From Fibrella aquatilis (GTDB taxonomy: Bacteria; Bacteroidota; Bacteroidia; Cytophagales; Spirosomataceae): a stretch of DNA of 64,000 nt. The translations under genes and the position numbers were made by a program. Shown piece by piece: positions 50,637 through 59,657 of the stretch. The notes under the pieces are model-generated. The model had not been told where the DNA came from. It searched no databases and saw only the letters and a program-made list of their open reading frames with translations. How positions within the stretch are numbered: the first letter of the stretch is position 1; the number at the start of each line of letters is the position of its first letter. The stretch is from NCBI RefSeq assembly GCF_017353255.1, contig NZ_JAFMYU010000022.1, positions 61,525 to 125,524 of the forward strand, in the 5' to 3' direction.

Positions 50637-51086
50637 CTATACTGCCACCGTCTTCTTCACATCGACCGCATTCAGCCCTTTGGGGGTATTCGTGGTCGAG
50701 AACGTCACTTTGTCCTGCTCGTTGAGCGGCTCGGTGAGGGCGTTGACGTGGACGAAAATGCTTTCCTGCGATTGCAGATCCCGGATGAAGCCGTAGCCTT
50801 TCGAGGCATTGAAGAAGGTAACCACACCATTGCGAACCAGGTCTTCGGCTGGTACGTCAGATTGTTTGGGCACACCAATCTGGATACTAGCCTCGTTGAC
50901 GGGGCGTATCCGGCGGGGATCAGGAGGAGTAGCCGAGATGTTGCCGTTTTCATCAACGTAGGCCATCATCTGGTCGAGAGACTGACCTTTCTGGGCGTTG
51001 GCCTTCCGGTCTTCTTTCTTCTCCTGCTTATCTTTCCGCTTCTTTTGTCTTAACTTTTCTTTCTCTTTTTTACTGAACGTCTCCAT
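50637..51086 (-). CDS. cold-shock-domain protein with basic N-terminus
   Basis: This 149-residue protein has a lysine-rich N-terminal helix (residues 1-35), a linker, and a C-terminal cold-shock domain (about 85-148). The nucleic-acid motifs are seen as GVVTFFNASKGYGFIRD and ESIFVHVNAL, with LNEQDKVTFSTTNTPKG after them. Such two-part proteins are common in Bacteroidota and should bind RNA or single-stranded DNA. The basic helix may add affinity. No operon partner is present. Confidence 0.9.
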   Translation of the reverse strand: METFSKKEKEKLRQKKRKDKQEKKEDRKANAQKGQSLDQMMAYVDENGNISATPPDPRRIRPVNEASIQIGVPKQSDVPAEDLVRNGVVTFFNASKGYGFIRDLQSQESIFVHVNALTEPLNEQDKVTFSTTNTPKGLNAVDVKKTVAV

Positions 51087-51262
51087 AGTGTGCGTTTAAT
51101 CTCGCGGGCATTCCGGGCATAAGTGGCCTGGTTTTAAGGCGAGGATGATGCCCTGTCAACAGTGAATGGTTTGATTATAGGTAACTGTGAATCAGGCCAT
51201 CAATTAATCAACCGCAGATTGACCAAATAAGTTGGTTCGTGGTGGGTGTTTAGCCCGAATAA

Positions 51263-52171
51263 TTGGACAATACCAGTATGCTTCCTCATTTCACCACCAT
51301 CAACGAGTTTCTGGAGGCAGCCGGGTTTGCCGGGCGCACCCAAAATCCGTATTTCTACATGGTGCGCCTAGAAGAAACGTACCCTCATGTGCGGTCAGTG
51401 ATGCCTCCTTTTCGGAAAGATTTTTATTTGGTAGCGCTTGTTCACAACCCCGGTGCTAAGTCAGCCTTCCAGATAGACGGAGCCGAGCGAGCGCAACTAG
51501 CTGACTATCTAGTGTTTCAGTCGCCGGGGCATGTGCTGGCCTGGCAGCGGCAACCGGGCATGAGCGGGTATCTGGTTTATTTTAAAGCAGAGTGCTTCAC
51601 GTTTCTGCGCTCGGTGCTGGCCGACGAGTTCCCGTTTTTCGACCTGCTGCACACCAATTTTTTTCAGATCACACCAGCCCTTTTCACCGACCTGTCGGCC
51701 GATTTCGACGGGCTGTTACGGGAGCAGAACGGTACTCATCTCTTTAGCGAACAGGTGCTGTATGCCAAGCTGCTGGCGGTACTTTACCGGTGCCGGGTGG
51801 CCTACCAGACTTTCCAGGAAAGTCAGTTGAATCAGTCGGCGGCTACATTGCTCACCACACGGTTTGTGAGTCTGGTGCAAGCCAATTACCTCAGCTACCG
51901 CACTGTAGAAGCCTATGCTAGCTTGTTGGCCGTCACGCCCAATCACCTCAACGACTCGGTACGCAAAGCCACCGGCCGAAACGCCTACCGCTTCATCACC
52001 GACAAACTAACGCAGGAAGCGCAAAGCCTGATCCGGTTTACGGCGGCCGACATCAGTGAGATTGCCTATCAGCTGAATTTCTCTGGGCCGGCCCATTTCT
52101 CTAAGTTTTTTAAAAAGCACACGGGCCAAACACCCGGCGATTTTCGACGTGAGGTTGAATCAGTGAAATAG
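51263..52171 (+). CDS. AraC-family transcriptional regulator
   Basis: This 302-residue cytoplasmic regulator has an N-terminal cupin-like sensing part (about 20-160, with DFYLVALVHNPGA and GHVLAWQRQPGMSGY) and a C-terminal AraC helix-turn-helix pair (about 205-300: VEAYASLLAVTPNHLNDSVR ... EIAYQLNFSGPAHFSKFFKKHTGQTPGDFR). The latter matches the family's second motif well. It stands 92 bp upstream of a two-gene oxidoreductase unit on the same strand that it may control. Confidence 0.9.
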   Translation: MDNTSMLPHFTTINEFLEAAGFAGRTQNPYFYMVRLEETYPHVRSVMPPFRKDFYLVALVHNPGAKSAFQIDGAERAQLADYLVFQSPGHVLAWQRQPGMSGYLVYFKAECFTFLRSVLADEFPFFDLLHTNFFQITPALFTDLSADFDGLLREQNGTHLFSEQVLYAKLLAVLYRCRVAYQTFQESQLNQSAATLLTTRFVSLVQANYLSYRTVEAYASLLAVTPNHLNDSVRKATGRNAYRFITDKLTQEAQSLIRFTAADISEIAYQLNFSGPAHFSKFFKKHTGQTPGDFRREVESVK

Positions 52172-52263
52172 ACAAGTGCCTCCGTGATTGGGAGTAACCG
52201 CCTGGCTGCTGGCCGCTGCACCTTTGTGCCGTTTAAAACGAACTAATTAAACAGACATATACC

Positions 52264-52920
52264 ATGCACATTGCCGTATTAGGGACCGGAATGGTGGGCG
52301 AAGCTATTGCCACCCGATTGCTCGAAGTGGGCCATACCGTCGTGATGGGATCACGTTCGGCCACTAATGAAAAAGCCGCCGCCTGGGTTGAAAAAGCGGG
52401 TACTGGTGCCAGTCAGGGCGCTTTCGCCGATGCTATAGCCGCCGCCGAACTGATTATGCTGGCCACCAAAGGCGAAACCGGTATTGAGGCCATTGGCACC
52501 GCACCAGCGACCTCTGTTGTCGGAAAAACGATCATCGACATCTCCAACCCGCTCGATTTCTCGCAGGGTATGCCGCCAACGCTCTCGACGGTAAACGATG
52601 ATTCATTTGGCGAGAAGCTACAACGCGCTTTTCCCGATGCCCACGTGGTGAAAACACTCAACACGATGTGGTGTGGCCTCATGGTAAACCCAACTATGCT
52701 GGCCGGTGGTGAGCATACCGTATTTATGAGCGGTAACGATGCCGATGCCAAAACGCAGGCCAGGGGTATTCTGACCCAGTTTGGCTGGCCAGAAGACTCG
52801 ATCCTAGATCTGGGCGATATCACCACCGCACGGGGTACCGAAATGCTGCTGCCCCTTTGGCTGCGTATCTACGGCGCGCTGGGCATCGGTGCCTTCAACA
52901 TCAGGGTAGTGAAACCATGA
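52264..52920 (+). CDS. NADPH:F420-reductase-like NAD(P)-binding protein
   Basis: This 218-residue Rossmann protein matches the F420-dependent NADP reductase/NADP-binding coenzyme F420 family (MHIAVLGTGMVGEAIATRLL at 1-20, GSRSATNEKAAAW, DISNPLDFSQGMPP, VVKTLNTMWCGLMVNP). In bacteria without F420, such proteins act as general NADP-linked reductases of unknown substrate. Its stop overlaps the next start (ATGA), so it is coupled to the SDR gene. Confidence 0.85.
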   Translation: MHIAVLGTGMVGEAIATRLLEVGHTVVMGSRSATNEKAAAWVEKAGTGASQGAFADAIAAAELIMLATKGETGIEAIGTAPATSVVGKTIIDISNPLDFSQGMPPTLSTVNDDSFGEKLQRAFPDAHVVKTLNTMWCGLMVNPTMLAGGEHTVFMSGNDADAKTQARGILTQFGWPEDSILDLGDITTARGTEMLLPLWLRIYGALGIGAFNIRVVKP

Positions 52921-53744
52921 AATTAGCCCTGATTACGGGAGCCAACGCAGGAATTGGGCTGGCTACGGCCAAAGCACTCACTGCACAGGGCTATGGCTTG
53001 ATACTGCTATGCCGTTCTGCAGAAAAAGGGAAAGCCGCCGTGGCTGAGATCAAGGCTGATACGCCAGATGCCTCTGTCGATCTGGTCGTGGCCTCGCTCG
53101 ACGATGCCGCTTCGGTCAGGGCGGCTGCCGCCATGGTGAAGACTCGGTATTCAACGCTGGACGTGCTCATTAACAATGCCGGTTATTCGCCAGATCAGAT
53201 AGAGTTCACCAAAGAAGGTATCGAGCGGTCATTTTACGCCAACCACCTGGGTCACTTTATTCTGACCCGCGAACTGGCTTCGTTACTGCTCAATACCTCC
53301 GGCTCTCGCGTCATCAACGTATCTTCATCGGCCTTAAATCTGGGTAAGGCGGGTCGCTTTTTTCATGCCGATAAAAAGCTTGGTACGCTGGCCGCTTACG
53401 GTGATGGAAAGCTAGCTAATACATTGTTTACCAAAGGTTTGGCGGCAGGCTTGCTGGGCAAACCGATAGCGGCCTACGCAGTGCACCCCGGCGTAGTGAA
53501 CAGTAATTTTGGCGGCAATTTTACCGGTATTAGTAAGGTGCTTGTCACGTTGTTTCGGCCATTGATGCGGTCGGTAGAAAAAGGCGCGGCCACGTCTGTT
53601 TTCCTGGCCGTTACCCCCACCAGCCAAATTGACGGAGGCCGTAGCGGCGGCTTTTTCGTTGACAGCAAGCCTAAGCAACTGACCCATAAAGACCTGACCG
53701 ACGCCAACGTAAAGGCGTTGTGGGACAAGAGCTTAGTTTACTAA
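52917..53744 (+). CDS. short-chain dehydrogenase/reductase
   Basis: This 275-residue SDR enzyme is taken from the ATG at 52917, which overlaps the previous stop. The cofactor motif is TGANAGIG at 7-14, NNAG at 86-89, the serine region NVSSSALNL at 134-142, and Y161 with K165 as the active pair (YGDGK). The pattern resembles retinol dehydrogenase/WW-domain oxidoreductase-like SDRs. The substrate is unknown. The gene ends by overlapping the convergent acetyltransferase gene by four bases. Confidence 0.9.
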   Translation: MKLALITGANAGIGLATAKALTAQGYGLILLCRSAEKGKAAVAEIKADTPDASVDLVVASLDDAASVRAAAAMVKTRYSTLDVLINNAGYSPDQIEFTKEGIERSFYANHLGHFILTRELASLLLNTSGSRVINVSSSALNLGKAGRFFHADKKLGTLAAYGDGKLANTLFTKGLAAGLLGKPIAAYAVHPGVVNSNFGGNFTGISKVLVTLFRPLMRSVEKGAATSVFLAVTPTSQIDGGRSGGFFVDSKPKQLTHKDLTDANVKALWDKSLVY

Positions 53745-54190
53745 AAATCGAGGTGGCAGTTGGTCCAGCCATCGTCGAAGCGGGTGCCGAACTGTTTGTA
53801 GAACCCGATGGCGGGTTTGTTCCAGTCCAATACCTGCCACATCATGCCGGTGCAGTGGGTTTCTTTGGCCCTGGCAATGGTGGCGTCGAGCAACTCTTTG
53901 CCCAGGCCCTGCCCACGGTGGGTTTCGGTTACAATGATGTCTTCCAGATACAACCGTTTGCCTTTCCAGGTTGAATAGCGGTAATAGTAGAGGGCAATAC
54001 CTACGAGTTTTTTGGTGCGCTCATCTTCGGCTACCAGCAGCCCATAGAGCGGATTCGGCCCGAAACCGTCTTCCAACAGTTGCTCAACGGTGTTAGTCAC
54101 CTGGTCAGGGGCCTCTTCATAAACGGCCAGTTCAACGATTAACTCAAATACCTGCGGAACGTCGTCGCGGGTGCCGGGGCGGATAATCAT
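53741..54190 (-). CDS. GNAT acetyltransferase, diamine N-acetyltransferase-like
   Basis: This 149-residue acetyltransferase starts at 54190 (MIIRPGTRDDVPQVFELI). Motifs are typical of spermidine/spermine N1-acetyltransferase-like GNATs: LAVYEEAPDQV, LYLEDIIVTETHRGQGLGKELL (acetyl-CoA loop) and VLDWNKPAIGFYKQFGT. The Y/F-GT ending also fits. Polyamine acetylation would suit an organism that carries nspC, but related enzymes act on thialysine and other amines. The palindrome-like DNA at 54193 lies directly upstream. Confidence 0.85.
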   Translation of the reverse strand: MIIRPGTRDDVPQVFELIVELAVYEEAPDQVTNTVEQLLEDGFGPNPLYGLLVAEDERTKKLVGIALYYYRYSTWKGKRLYLEDIIVTETHRGQGLGKELLDATIARAKETHCTGMMWQVLDWNKPAIGFYKQFGTRFDDGWTNCHLDF

Positions 54191-54192
54191 AG

Positions 54193-54323
54193 GGAATGAG
54201 GACGCTGGATATTGGACTTTGGATTCACGAAGGTACCAGAACGCAGTGAATGAAAGCCAGCCGCTTTGGCAGACCAATCCAAAATCCAGCGTCCAACATC
54301 CAAAATCCGTCAATCACTCATTC
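54193..54323. repeat. imperfect palindrome
   Basis: GGAATGA...GGACGCTGGATATTGGACTTTGGATT (54193-54224) pairs imperfectly with 54275-54323, in which the words GGATTTTGGATGTTGGA are duplicated. It lies between the GNAT start and the rluD stop; its right arm covers the end of rluD. Confidence 0.6.
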
Positions 54324-55351
54324 CCTGCCTTCCTCTGCCACCGGTCAAGGGCAGCCTGGAAGTCGGGGGGGAGGGGAGAGTCGAATTGGAGCCACTCGCC
54401 GGTGCGGGGGTGGGTGAACCCCAGCGACTTGGCGTGGAGGGCCTGCCGGGGCAGTAGGGCAAAGGTATTGTCAACAAAGGATTTGAACGACCCGTTGACG
54501 GCCCCGCGTAGTACCCGGTTACCGCCATACATTTCGTCGTTGAAAAGTGGGTGGCCAATGTGCCGGAAGTGCGCCCGGATCTGGTGCGTACGGCCTGTTT
54601 CAAGGTTGCATTGCACCAGCGACACGAAATTCAGCGCCTCCAGGGTCTTGTAGTGCGTCACCGACCATTTGCCCTTGCTCTCCTCGTCATAGATCGTCAT
54701 CATTTTCCGGTCGCTCGCCGACCGGCCAATGTAGCCCGTGATGGTGCCGTCTTCAGGTTTAGGCTGCCCCCACACCAGTGCGTTGTAAGTGCGCTCAATG
54801 GTGTGCTCGAAAAATTGCCGGGCCAGGTGGCTCATGGCAAATTCGGTCTTGGCAATCACCATCAGCCCCGACGTGTCTTTGTCGATCCGGTGTACCAAGC
54901 CCGGTCGGCCTTCGCCGTTGCGGGTGGTGGGCAGGTTCTGGAGGTAGTAGACCAGGGCATTCACCAGTGTGCCGTCCCAGTTACCGTGGGCGGGGTGTAC
55001 CACCATGCCCGCCGGTTTGTTGAGCACAATCAGCTCGTCATCTTCGAAAATGATGTTGAGCGGGATATTTTGCGGCACGATATCCGTGTTGCGCGGCGGG
55101 TGGGGCAGCGAGACCGTGATGAGGTCGCCGGGTTTTACCTTATAACTGGCCTTTATCGACTTCTCATTGACCCGGATGCCGCCCGCGTCGATAGCTGCCT
55201 GAAGCCGGGTACGCGAGGTGTGGGCTAACTTTGTGTCCAGAAACCGGTCAATTCGTATCATCGCCTGCCCCTGATCAACCACAATACGGTGGTGTTCGTA
55301 GAGGTCATCTTCGTCGCTTTCGTCGGTGGTGGGGTGGAGGGAATCGAGCAT
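54314..55351 (-). CDS. rluD: 23S rRNA pseudouridine synthase, RluD type
   Basis: This 345-residue enzyme isomerises uridines in helix 69 of 23S rRNA. I start it at the ATG at 55351 (MLDSLHPTTDES); the longer frame has no family support. An S4 RNA-binding domain lies at about 35-90 (IRIDRFLDTKL ... KASYKVKPGDLITV), followed by the catalytic domain with NKPAGMVVHP and the catalytic aspartate D157 in HRIDKDTSGL, then ETGRTHQIRAH. The length and the S4 domain favour RluD over RluA. Confidence 0.93.
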   Translation of the reverse strand: MLDSLHPTTDESDEDDLYEHHRIVVDQGQAMIRIDRFLDTKLAHTSRTRLQAAIDAGGIRVNEKSIKASYKVKPGDLITVSLPHPPRNTDIVPQNIPLNIIFEDDELIVLNKPAGMVVHPAHGNWDGTLVNALVYYLQNLPTTRNGEGRPGLVHRIDKDTSGLMVIAKTEFAMSHLARQFFEHTIERTYNALVWGQPKPEDGTITGYIGRSASDRKMMTIYDEESKGKWSVTHYKTLEALNFVSLVQCNLETGRTHQIRAHFRHIGHPLFNDEMYGGNRVLRGAVNGSFKSFVDNTFALLPRQALHAKSLGFTHPRTGEWLQFDSPLPPDFQAALDRWQRKAGNE

Positions 55352-55439
55352 GTGTATTTTTCGATTGCTTTCGCGGTAGGTCAGTGTAAAATGATTCTGT
55401 AAAACTGGCTGTGATTTTAGGTTAAATCCGCCATCAATT

Positions 55440-56288
55440 TTATGTGTTTTGAATAAGATAGCAGGCTGTTCTGGCAGTCGGCTCCACAAAAACGTACAGC
55501 GAACCATCACCCCAAAAATTCATGCAATCGTAATACCGTGTGAACGATTCATTTTTAGCATTGACATTAGTTCTATTTGCTTCTGGTCCAGTCGTTAATT
55601 GACATAAAAATTTCATTGTTTTTCCAGATTTTGGACAAACGGGAATGGTTGGAAATTGAAGCCATGATGGGATGCCTGCTTGATTGGATCCCGAATAACC
55701 AGTTTGTAAACTGAAATTAAACTTCTCTGTATTGTACACAATCTCTGTATCCTCATCTAAGTCTTCATCATAGGCCGTGCCGACAGCTTCGACGGCCTCT
55801 CTGTTCAACAAAACAGGTTTGAGTGGATCAGCATAGTCGAGAAATACCTTGTCTATATCCAGATAAATTGGGCAGGTCAGGTGGATGGTGAAGGGTAGCC
55901 AAGCAAAATTTGGATCTCGGTCACTGATGAAACCGAGGTATTGGAACGGCACAACGCAGCTAGAAAAAGGCAAGGCAAAACCGGCTGGCAATTCGCCGCC
56001 AAGCTGATGCACACCATCGGGATCCTCAACGGCATAGAGAAGTGGGTTTGGTGTGAGCGTCGGAATCAGTAGTCCTAATTCATCGGACTTTAACGGTTTT
56101 TCACTTTTTTTGGAATAATTCCAATTAAATGCCTGCGTTAATTTTTCATCGGTAAAAACCAGTTCTAAACCGCCAAAGTCACTGTGTACAACGGCTTCTG
56201 TAGTAACTTGAGTTTGAAGAAACCGTTGACATTGTTCATCACCGTTGAGATGCACTTCCCAACCAGCTAAAAAAAGTTTTTTCGTCAT
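55440..56288 (-). CDS. DUF1963 (YwqG-like) protein
   Basis: This 282-residue soluble protein, taken from the ATG at 56288 (MTKKLFLAGWEV), has the DUF1963/YwqG-like pattern: LPAGFALPFSSCVVPFQYLGFISD in the middle and the glycine-rich CMNFWGDGSLYVFVEP at the end. The family is often cassette-borne or linked to toxin immunity, but no function is established. The composition is more AT-rich than its neighbours, which suggests transfer. It stands alone between rluD and the PLP enzyme gene. Confidence 0.65.
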   Translation of the reverse strand: MTKKLFLAGWEVHLNGDEQCQRFLQTQVTTEAVVHSDFGGLELVFTDEKLTQAFNWNYSKKSEKPLKSDELGLLIPTLTPNPLLYAVEDPDGVHQLGGELPAGFALPFSSCVVPFQYLGFISDRDPNFAWLPFTIHLTCPIYLDIDKVFLDYADPLKPVLLNREAVEAVGTAYDEDLDEDTEIVYNTEKFNFSLQTGYSGSNQAGIPSWLQFPTIPVCPKSGKTMKFLCQLTTGPEANRTNVNAKNESFTRYYDCMNFWGDGSLYVFVEPTARTACYLIQNT

Positions 56289-56378
56289 ACCGTAGTCTGT
56301 TTCTTGCAGAGAATTGACTGTGTTTAATTTACAAAAATTTACCAGATTACTGTGCATCTCGCTCCAAAATTACGCCCA

Positions 56379-57323
56379 ATGCCTGACTTAGCGGCTCAAC
56401 TCGATCACATTGTGGGGCCGTCGCCGCTGATGTACCTGCCCGATCCGTTTCCGGAGCCGGTACCGATTCGGCTGTATGTAAAGCGCGACGATTTGCTGCA
56501 CCCCCTGGTGTCGGGCAACAAATGGCGGAAGCTGAAGTACAACCTCATTGAGGCTAATCGGCTGGGAATAAGCCGGTTATTGACGTTTGGCGGGGCCTAT
56601 TCCAATCACCTGTATGCTACGGCAGCGGCGGGAAAGCTGTTTGGTTTCGAGACCGTTGGCGTGGTGCGGGGCGACGAGTTGTCCGGATCGCCTGACAACC
56701 CTAAACCGCTGAATGCCACATTGCAATTTTGCCGCGATCAGGGCATGGTACTCCACTTCATCAGCCGAACCGACTACCGCCGCGCCGCCGACCCCGCCTA
56801 CCTGGCGCAGCTACAGGCGCAGTTTGGCCCGTGCTACATCCTCCCCGAAGGCGGTACCAACGACTTCGCCATCCGTGGCACCGCCGAAATCATGCCCGAA
56901 ATAATAACGCAATTGGGATCCTACCCCAATGTGGTGGCCTGCGCCGTGGGCACTGGAGGTACGCTGGCGGGCATCGCGCAGGCAGCACCGCCGGGCGTAG
57001 CTGTATTAGGCGTACTAGCTTTGCAACTGGCTCAGGGTGAGTCGCTAAGGCTAACCGGTTTGCCATCCACCTTGCCCCAAAACGTAACTGTAGAGACTGC
57101 CTATAGCTTCGGCGGGTATGCCCGCACCACACCCGCTCTGCTGGATTTCATGCACACGTTCGAAGCCCAAAACGGCATGTTGCTCGATCTTGTTTACACC
57201 GCTAAACTCCTCTTCGCCATTTATGATCTGGCCCGAAAAGAGCATTTTCCGGAAGGTGCCAAGGTAGTTGTAGTACACACGGGCGGGTTGCAGGGGAGAT
57301 GGGGAATGTACAATGCACAATGA
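56379..57323 (+). CDS. PLP-dependent ACC deaminase / D-cysteine desulfhydrase-like enzyme
   Basis: This 314-residue enzyme of the tryptophan-synthase-beta PLP fold starts at 56379 (MPDLAAQLDHI); an ATG at 56352 is also in frame. The Schiff-base lysine is K48 in SGNKWRKLKYN, with TFGGAYSNHLYA and AVGTGGTLAG as cofactor loops. The pattern fits the D-cysteine desulfhydrase/ACC-deaminase family, though the split cannot be made by eye. The last residues (GRWGMYNAQ) are encoded by the arm of a palindrome, so the natural C-terminus may have been changed. Confidence 0.85.
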   Translation: MPDLAAQLDHIVGPSPLMYLPDPFPEPVPIRLYVKRDDLLHPLVSGNKWRKLKYNLIEANRLGISRLLTFGGAYSNHLYATAAAGKLFGFETVGVVRGDELSGSPDNPKPLNATLQFCRDQGMVLHFISRTDYRRAADPAYLAQLQAQFGPCYILPEGGTNDFAIRGTAEIMPEIITQLGSYPNVVACAVGTGGTLAGIAQAAPPGVAVLGVLALQLAQGESLRLTGLPSTLPQNVTVETAYSFGGYARTTPALLDFMHTFEAQNGMLLDLVYTAKLLFAIYDLARKEHFPEGAKVVVVHTGGLQGRWGMYNAQ

Positions 57324-57427
57324 ACAATGTACAATGTTTAATGGCTTCGCGCTCAGAACACCCAGAGCCGCACCGATTCGGCGAGCGGCGGACCGGCGAA
57401 GCCATTGGACATTGTGCATTATACATT
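57305..57427. repeat. imperfect palindrome with ACAATG words
   Basis: The left side repeats ACAATG four times from 57305 on and ends in AATGGCTTCGC; the right side ends GCGAAGCC...ACATTGTGCATTATACATT. The left side has an extra 16-nt word copy. The centre carries a second small stem with CCGCACCGATTCGGCGAGCGG. It starts inside the last codons of the PLP enzyme gene and ends at the convergent metalloprotease gene. Confidence 0.75.
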
Positions 57428-57429
57428 TT

Positions 57430-58566
57430 TCAATACCCCGCCAACATCTCCCTCAACCGCTCATTCAACTCAGCCCGTTTTAGACCTAAAAACTGCTCCA
57501 GGGCGGCGTAGTAGGCTTTGTCTGAGCGGCCCGACTGCATGAACTGCTTCAGTAGGGAAGTGCCACCTTTGGCGAAAACGGCTCGCGCCAACAGACCTCC
57601 GAGGGCATAACGATAGTCAGTAAACTCGTCGAGGGAGACCAGCGAGAGGAGGTTCGTCAAGTCTATGTCAGGGTGGGCGCGGAGGTGGGTGGCTACGCGG
57701 GCAAGGTGCCAGTCGAGCGATTGGCCGCGACTGCCGCCCAGGTACGTGGCCACGCCTTCTGATACCCACGGGTGCTGATTGGGATAGCTACTGTCGAGAT
57801 ACACATGCACCAGTTCGTGGGGGTAAAACTCGTCGAGGCCACTGCAAAATACCTGGTTGTCGATAGCCCGGCCGGTGGGCTTCAGCAGGCCACTACCCGT
57901 TGCTTCATAGTCGATGCCCCGGAGTTGCCGAAGCTCGTCGGGCGTGTCGGCCATGTAGTAGTCGACGGGTTTGGTGGGGACAGTAAACTGTTTGCACAGG
58001 CCATCGATAAACCCATTTAACTGCCTGGCTTTCTGTTTGTTAAATATGTGGTAGGGTGGATAGTAAAAGGTGACGTGGCCCAACTGCTGACTGTTCCAGA
58101 ACCGTGCCCGATTGATGGGCAGGGCGTTATAGAGCCGCCACTGCCCACCTAAACCAGCGCCCGAGTCGGGCCGGGCGTAGACGTTGGCAATGCAGAAAAC
58201 GATGGGGCTGCGACCTTTAGGGTTGTTACCACCAAAGAGCGATTTGATCTGGTAGAACCCATCCGGGTAGCCTACTACGCTCAGGACCTGGACCGGAAAA
58301 CCCCGGTAGAGCGTCGGCTCAAATTCGCGCTCGAGCAAATCAAATCGGGGCGACTGAGCCTGTTCGGCTTCATTCCAGAAAACACTATGTCGGATACTGT
58401 CAGGTCGTGCGCGCAAATAGGCCGACCACACGGCCACTGTCTGCCGGACATCTGCCCGCGAGGTATCGACAAGTGGATGTAGCGTTATGACTGATTGGGC
58501 AAGCGTGGTAGTGATCAGGAGTAGGCAACAAATACTCCCTGGCAATGCCCTGAGCAGAAACCTCAT
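57430..58566 (-). CDS. secreted HExxH metallopeptidase-like protein
   Basis: This 378-residue protein has a signal peptide (LLRALPGSICCLLLITTTLAQS). The zinc motif H250-E-L-V-H254 is followed by E270 in WVSEGVATYLGG, which fits gluzincin metallopeptidases. The N-terminal 240 residues are unassigned. It is likely to be periplasmic or on the surface. Its start overlaps the stop of the small upstream gene by one base, which indicates coupled expression. The substrate is unknown. Confidence 0.75.
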   Translation of the reverse strand: MRFLLRALPGSICCLLLITTTLAQSVITLHPLVDTSRADVRQTVAVWSAYLRARPDSIRHSVFWNEAEQAQSPRFDLLEREFEPTLYRGFPVQVLSVVGYPDGFYQIKSLFGGNNPKGRSPIVFCIANVYARPDSGAGLGGQWRLYNALPINRARFWNSQQLGHVTFYYPPYHIFNKQKARQLNGFIDGLCKQFTVPTKPVDYYMADTPDELRQLRGIDYEATGSGLLKPTGRAIDNQVFCSGLDEFYPHELVHVYLDSSYPNQHPWVSEGVATYLGGSRGQSLDWHLARVATHLRAHPDIDLTNLLSLVSLDEFTDYRYALGGLLARAVFAKGGTSLLKQFMQSGRSDKAYYAALEQFLGLKRAELNERLREMLAGY

Positions 58567-58805
58567 CAGACCGTATCGCGCTTATTGAACCCTTTGATAA
58601 CCGAGTCTTTGGGCAGGGCGGGCCTGGGCGAAGGCTTCGACCGGTAATACTGCGGACTGGGCATGGGTTTGGCCGTGCCGCGACCCCGGCGTGTAGGCAT
58701 GTTTTCCTGCATTCGGGGCGATGGTTTTTTTACCGCAATAGAGTCTTGTGCAACACTCAGAAGAGGCTGTAGGATGACAAAACTGAAAAAAAGGAAGCGT
58801 TTCAT
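58566..58805 (-). CDS. small secreted proline/arginine-rich protein
   Basis: This 79-residue protein has a signal peptide (MKRFLFFSFVILQPLLSVAQ) and a mature part of about 59 residues rich in proline, arginine and serine (KPSPRMQ, RRGRGTAKPMPSPQYY, KPSPRPALP), probably disordered. I know no family. It is coupled to the metallopeptidase gene downstream, so it may be a partner, inhibitor or substrate. Confidence 0.65.
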   Translation of the reverse strand: MKRFLFFSFVILQPLLSVAQDSIAVKKPSPRMQENMPTRRGRGTAKPMPSPQYYRSKPSPRPALPKDSVIKGFNKRDTV

Positions 58806-58945
58806 AGCCAGGTAATTGATGGTGTTTAAAAGGTAACGAAAGTCGGATGAGAATGCTTGTCTGCCTGCTCACCGAAAGGGTAAAAGTCAACCTTTTTGCC
58901 TAATAGTCTGTTGCTATTATAGATTAACAAGACTCAACAAATACC

Positions 58946-59530
58946 ATGAAGAACGTACTCATTGCCGCCCTGTTTATGGGTATGGCGGCCTGTGCACCAC
59001 GGGTGGCCGTGGACAAGGCACAAAATATTGATTTTAGCAAATATCGCACCTACGCCTGGATGCAGTCGGACGTGAAAGGAAGCAAGAATCCGTTGTATTA
59101 CAACCAGTTAGCTACCGAGCAGGTAGAAAATACGGTGAGCGGTGAACTGGCTAAAAAAGGCCTGAAAGAGACCACACGCCGCCCCGACTTGCTGATTGGC
59201 TACCACTTTTTTGTGGAAGAAAAAACCCGTACCGTTACCAACAACAACTATGCTGGTGCTCCTTTTTACGGCCCCTACTACGGCTGGGGCCGCTGGGGCT
59301 ATGCTGGCTGGGGACCAGCCTGGTACGGTGCCAATTTCGGCCCATCGTATGCCCAGGAAAAGTATGAAGCAGGCACCGTGGTGGTTGATATGGTCGATAA
59401 CCGGACGAAGCGCCTGATCTGGCGTGGCTCGGTGCAAAACGCCGTGGGCGACCCCACCAAAATCAGCAGCAAATTGGTTCGTGAGGTAGAGCGCATTGTC
59501 GAGAAGTTTCCGCAGGTGACGAAAAGCTAG
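58946..59530 (+). CDS. DUF4136 lipoprotein
   Basis: This 194-residue lipoprotein has C16 after the signal peptide (MKNVLIAALFMGMAAC). The body has the DUF4136 pattern: DFSKYRTYAWMQSD near the start, RRPDLLIGYHFFVEEK in the middle, GTVVVDMVDNRTKRLIWRGSV later, and VREVERIVEKFP at the end. A tyrosine-, glycine- and tryptophan-rich stretch lies at about 102-130. It should sit in the outer membrane; its function is unknown. Confidence 0.88.
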   Translation: MKNVLIAALFMGMAACAPRVAVDKAQNIDFSKYRTYAWMQSDVKGSKNPLYYNQLATEQVENTVSGELAKKGLKETTRRPDLLIGYHFFVEEKTRTVTNNNYAGAPFYGPYYGWGRWGYAGWGPAWYGANFGPSYAQEKYEAGTVVVDMVDNRTKRLIWRGSVQNAVGDPTKISSKLVREVERIVEKFPQVTKS

Positions 59531-59622
59531 ACGTTGGATTTCGGATGCTGGACATTGAATATTGCTGGCGTAGCTTCGCGCTCCAGCAATATCCAATGTT
59601 CAGCATCCGAAATTCAACGTCT
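59529..59622. repeat. long palindrome downstream of the DUF4136 gene
   Basis: Arms 59529-59568 and 59583-59622 (40 nt) pair with three mismatches, all of the kind that allow G-U pairs in RNA. It begins at the stop codon of the lipoprotein gene. G-U compensation hints at selection on RNA structure. Confidence 0.85.
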
Positions 59623-59657
59623 GCCTCTACCTTGCGGCAGGTGTAACTAGCAGCGAC

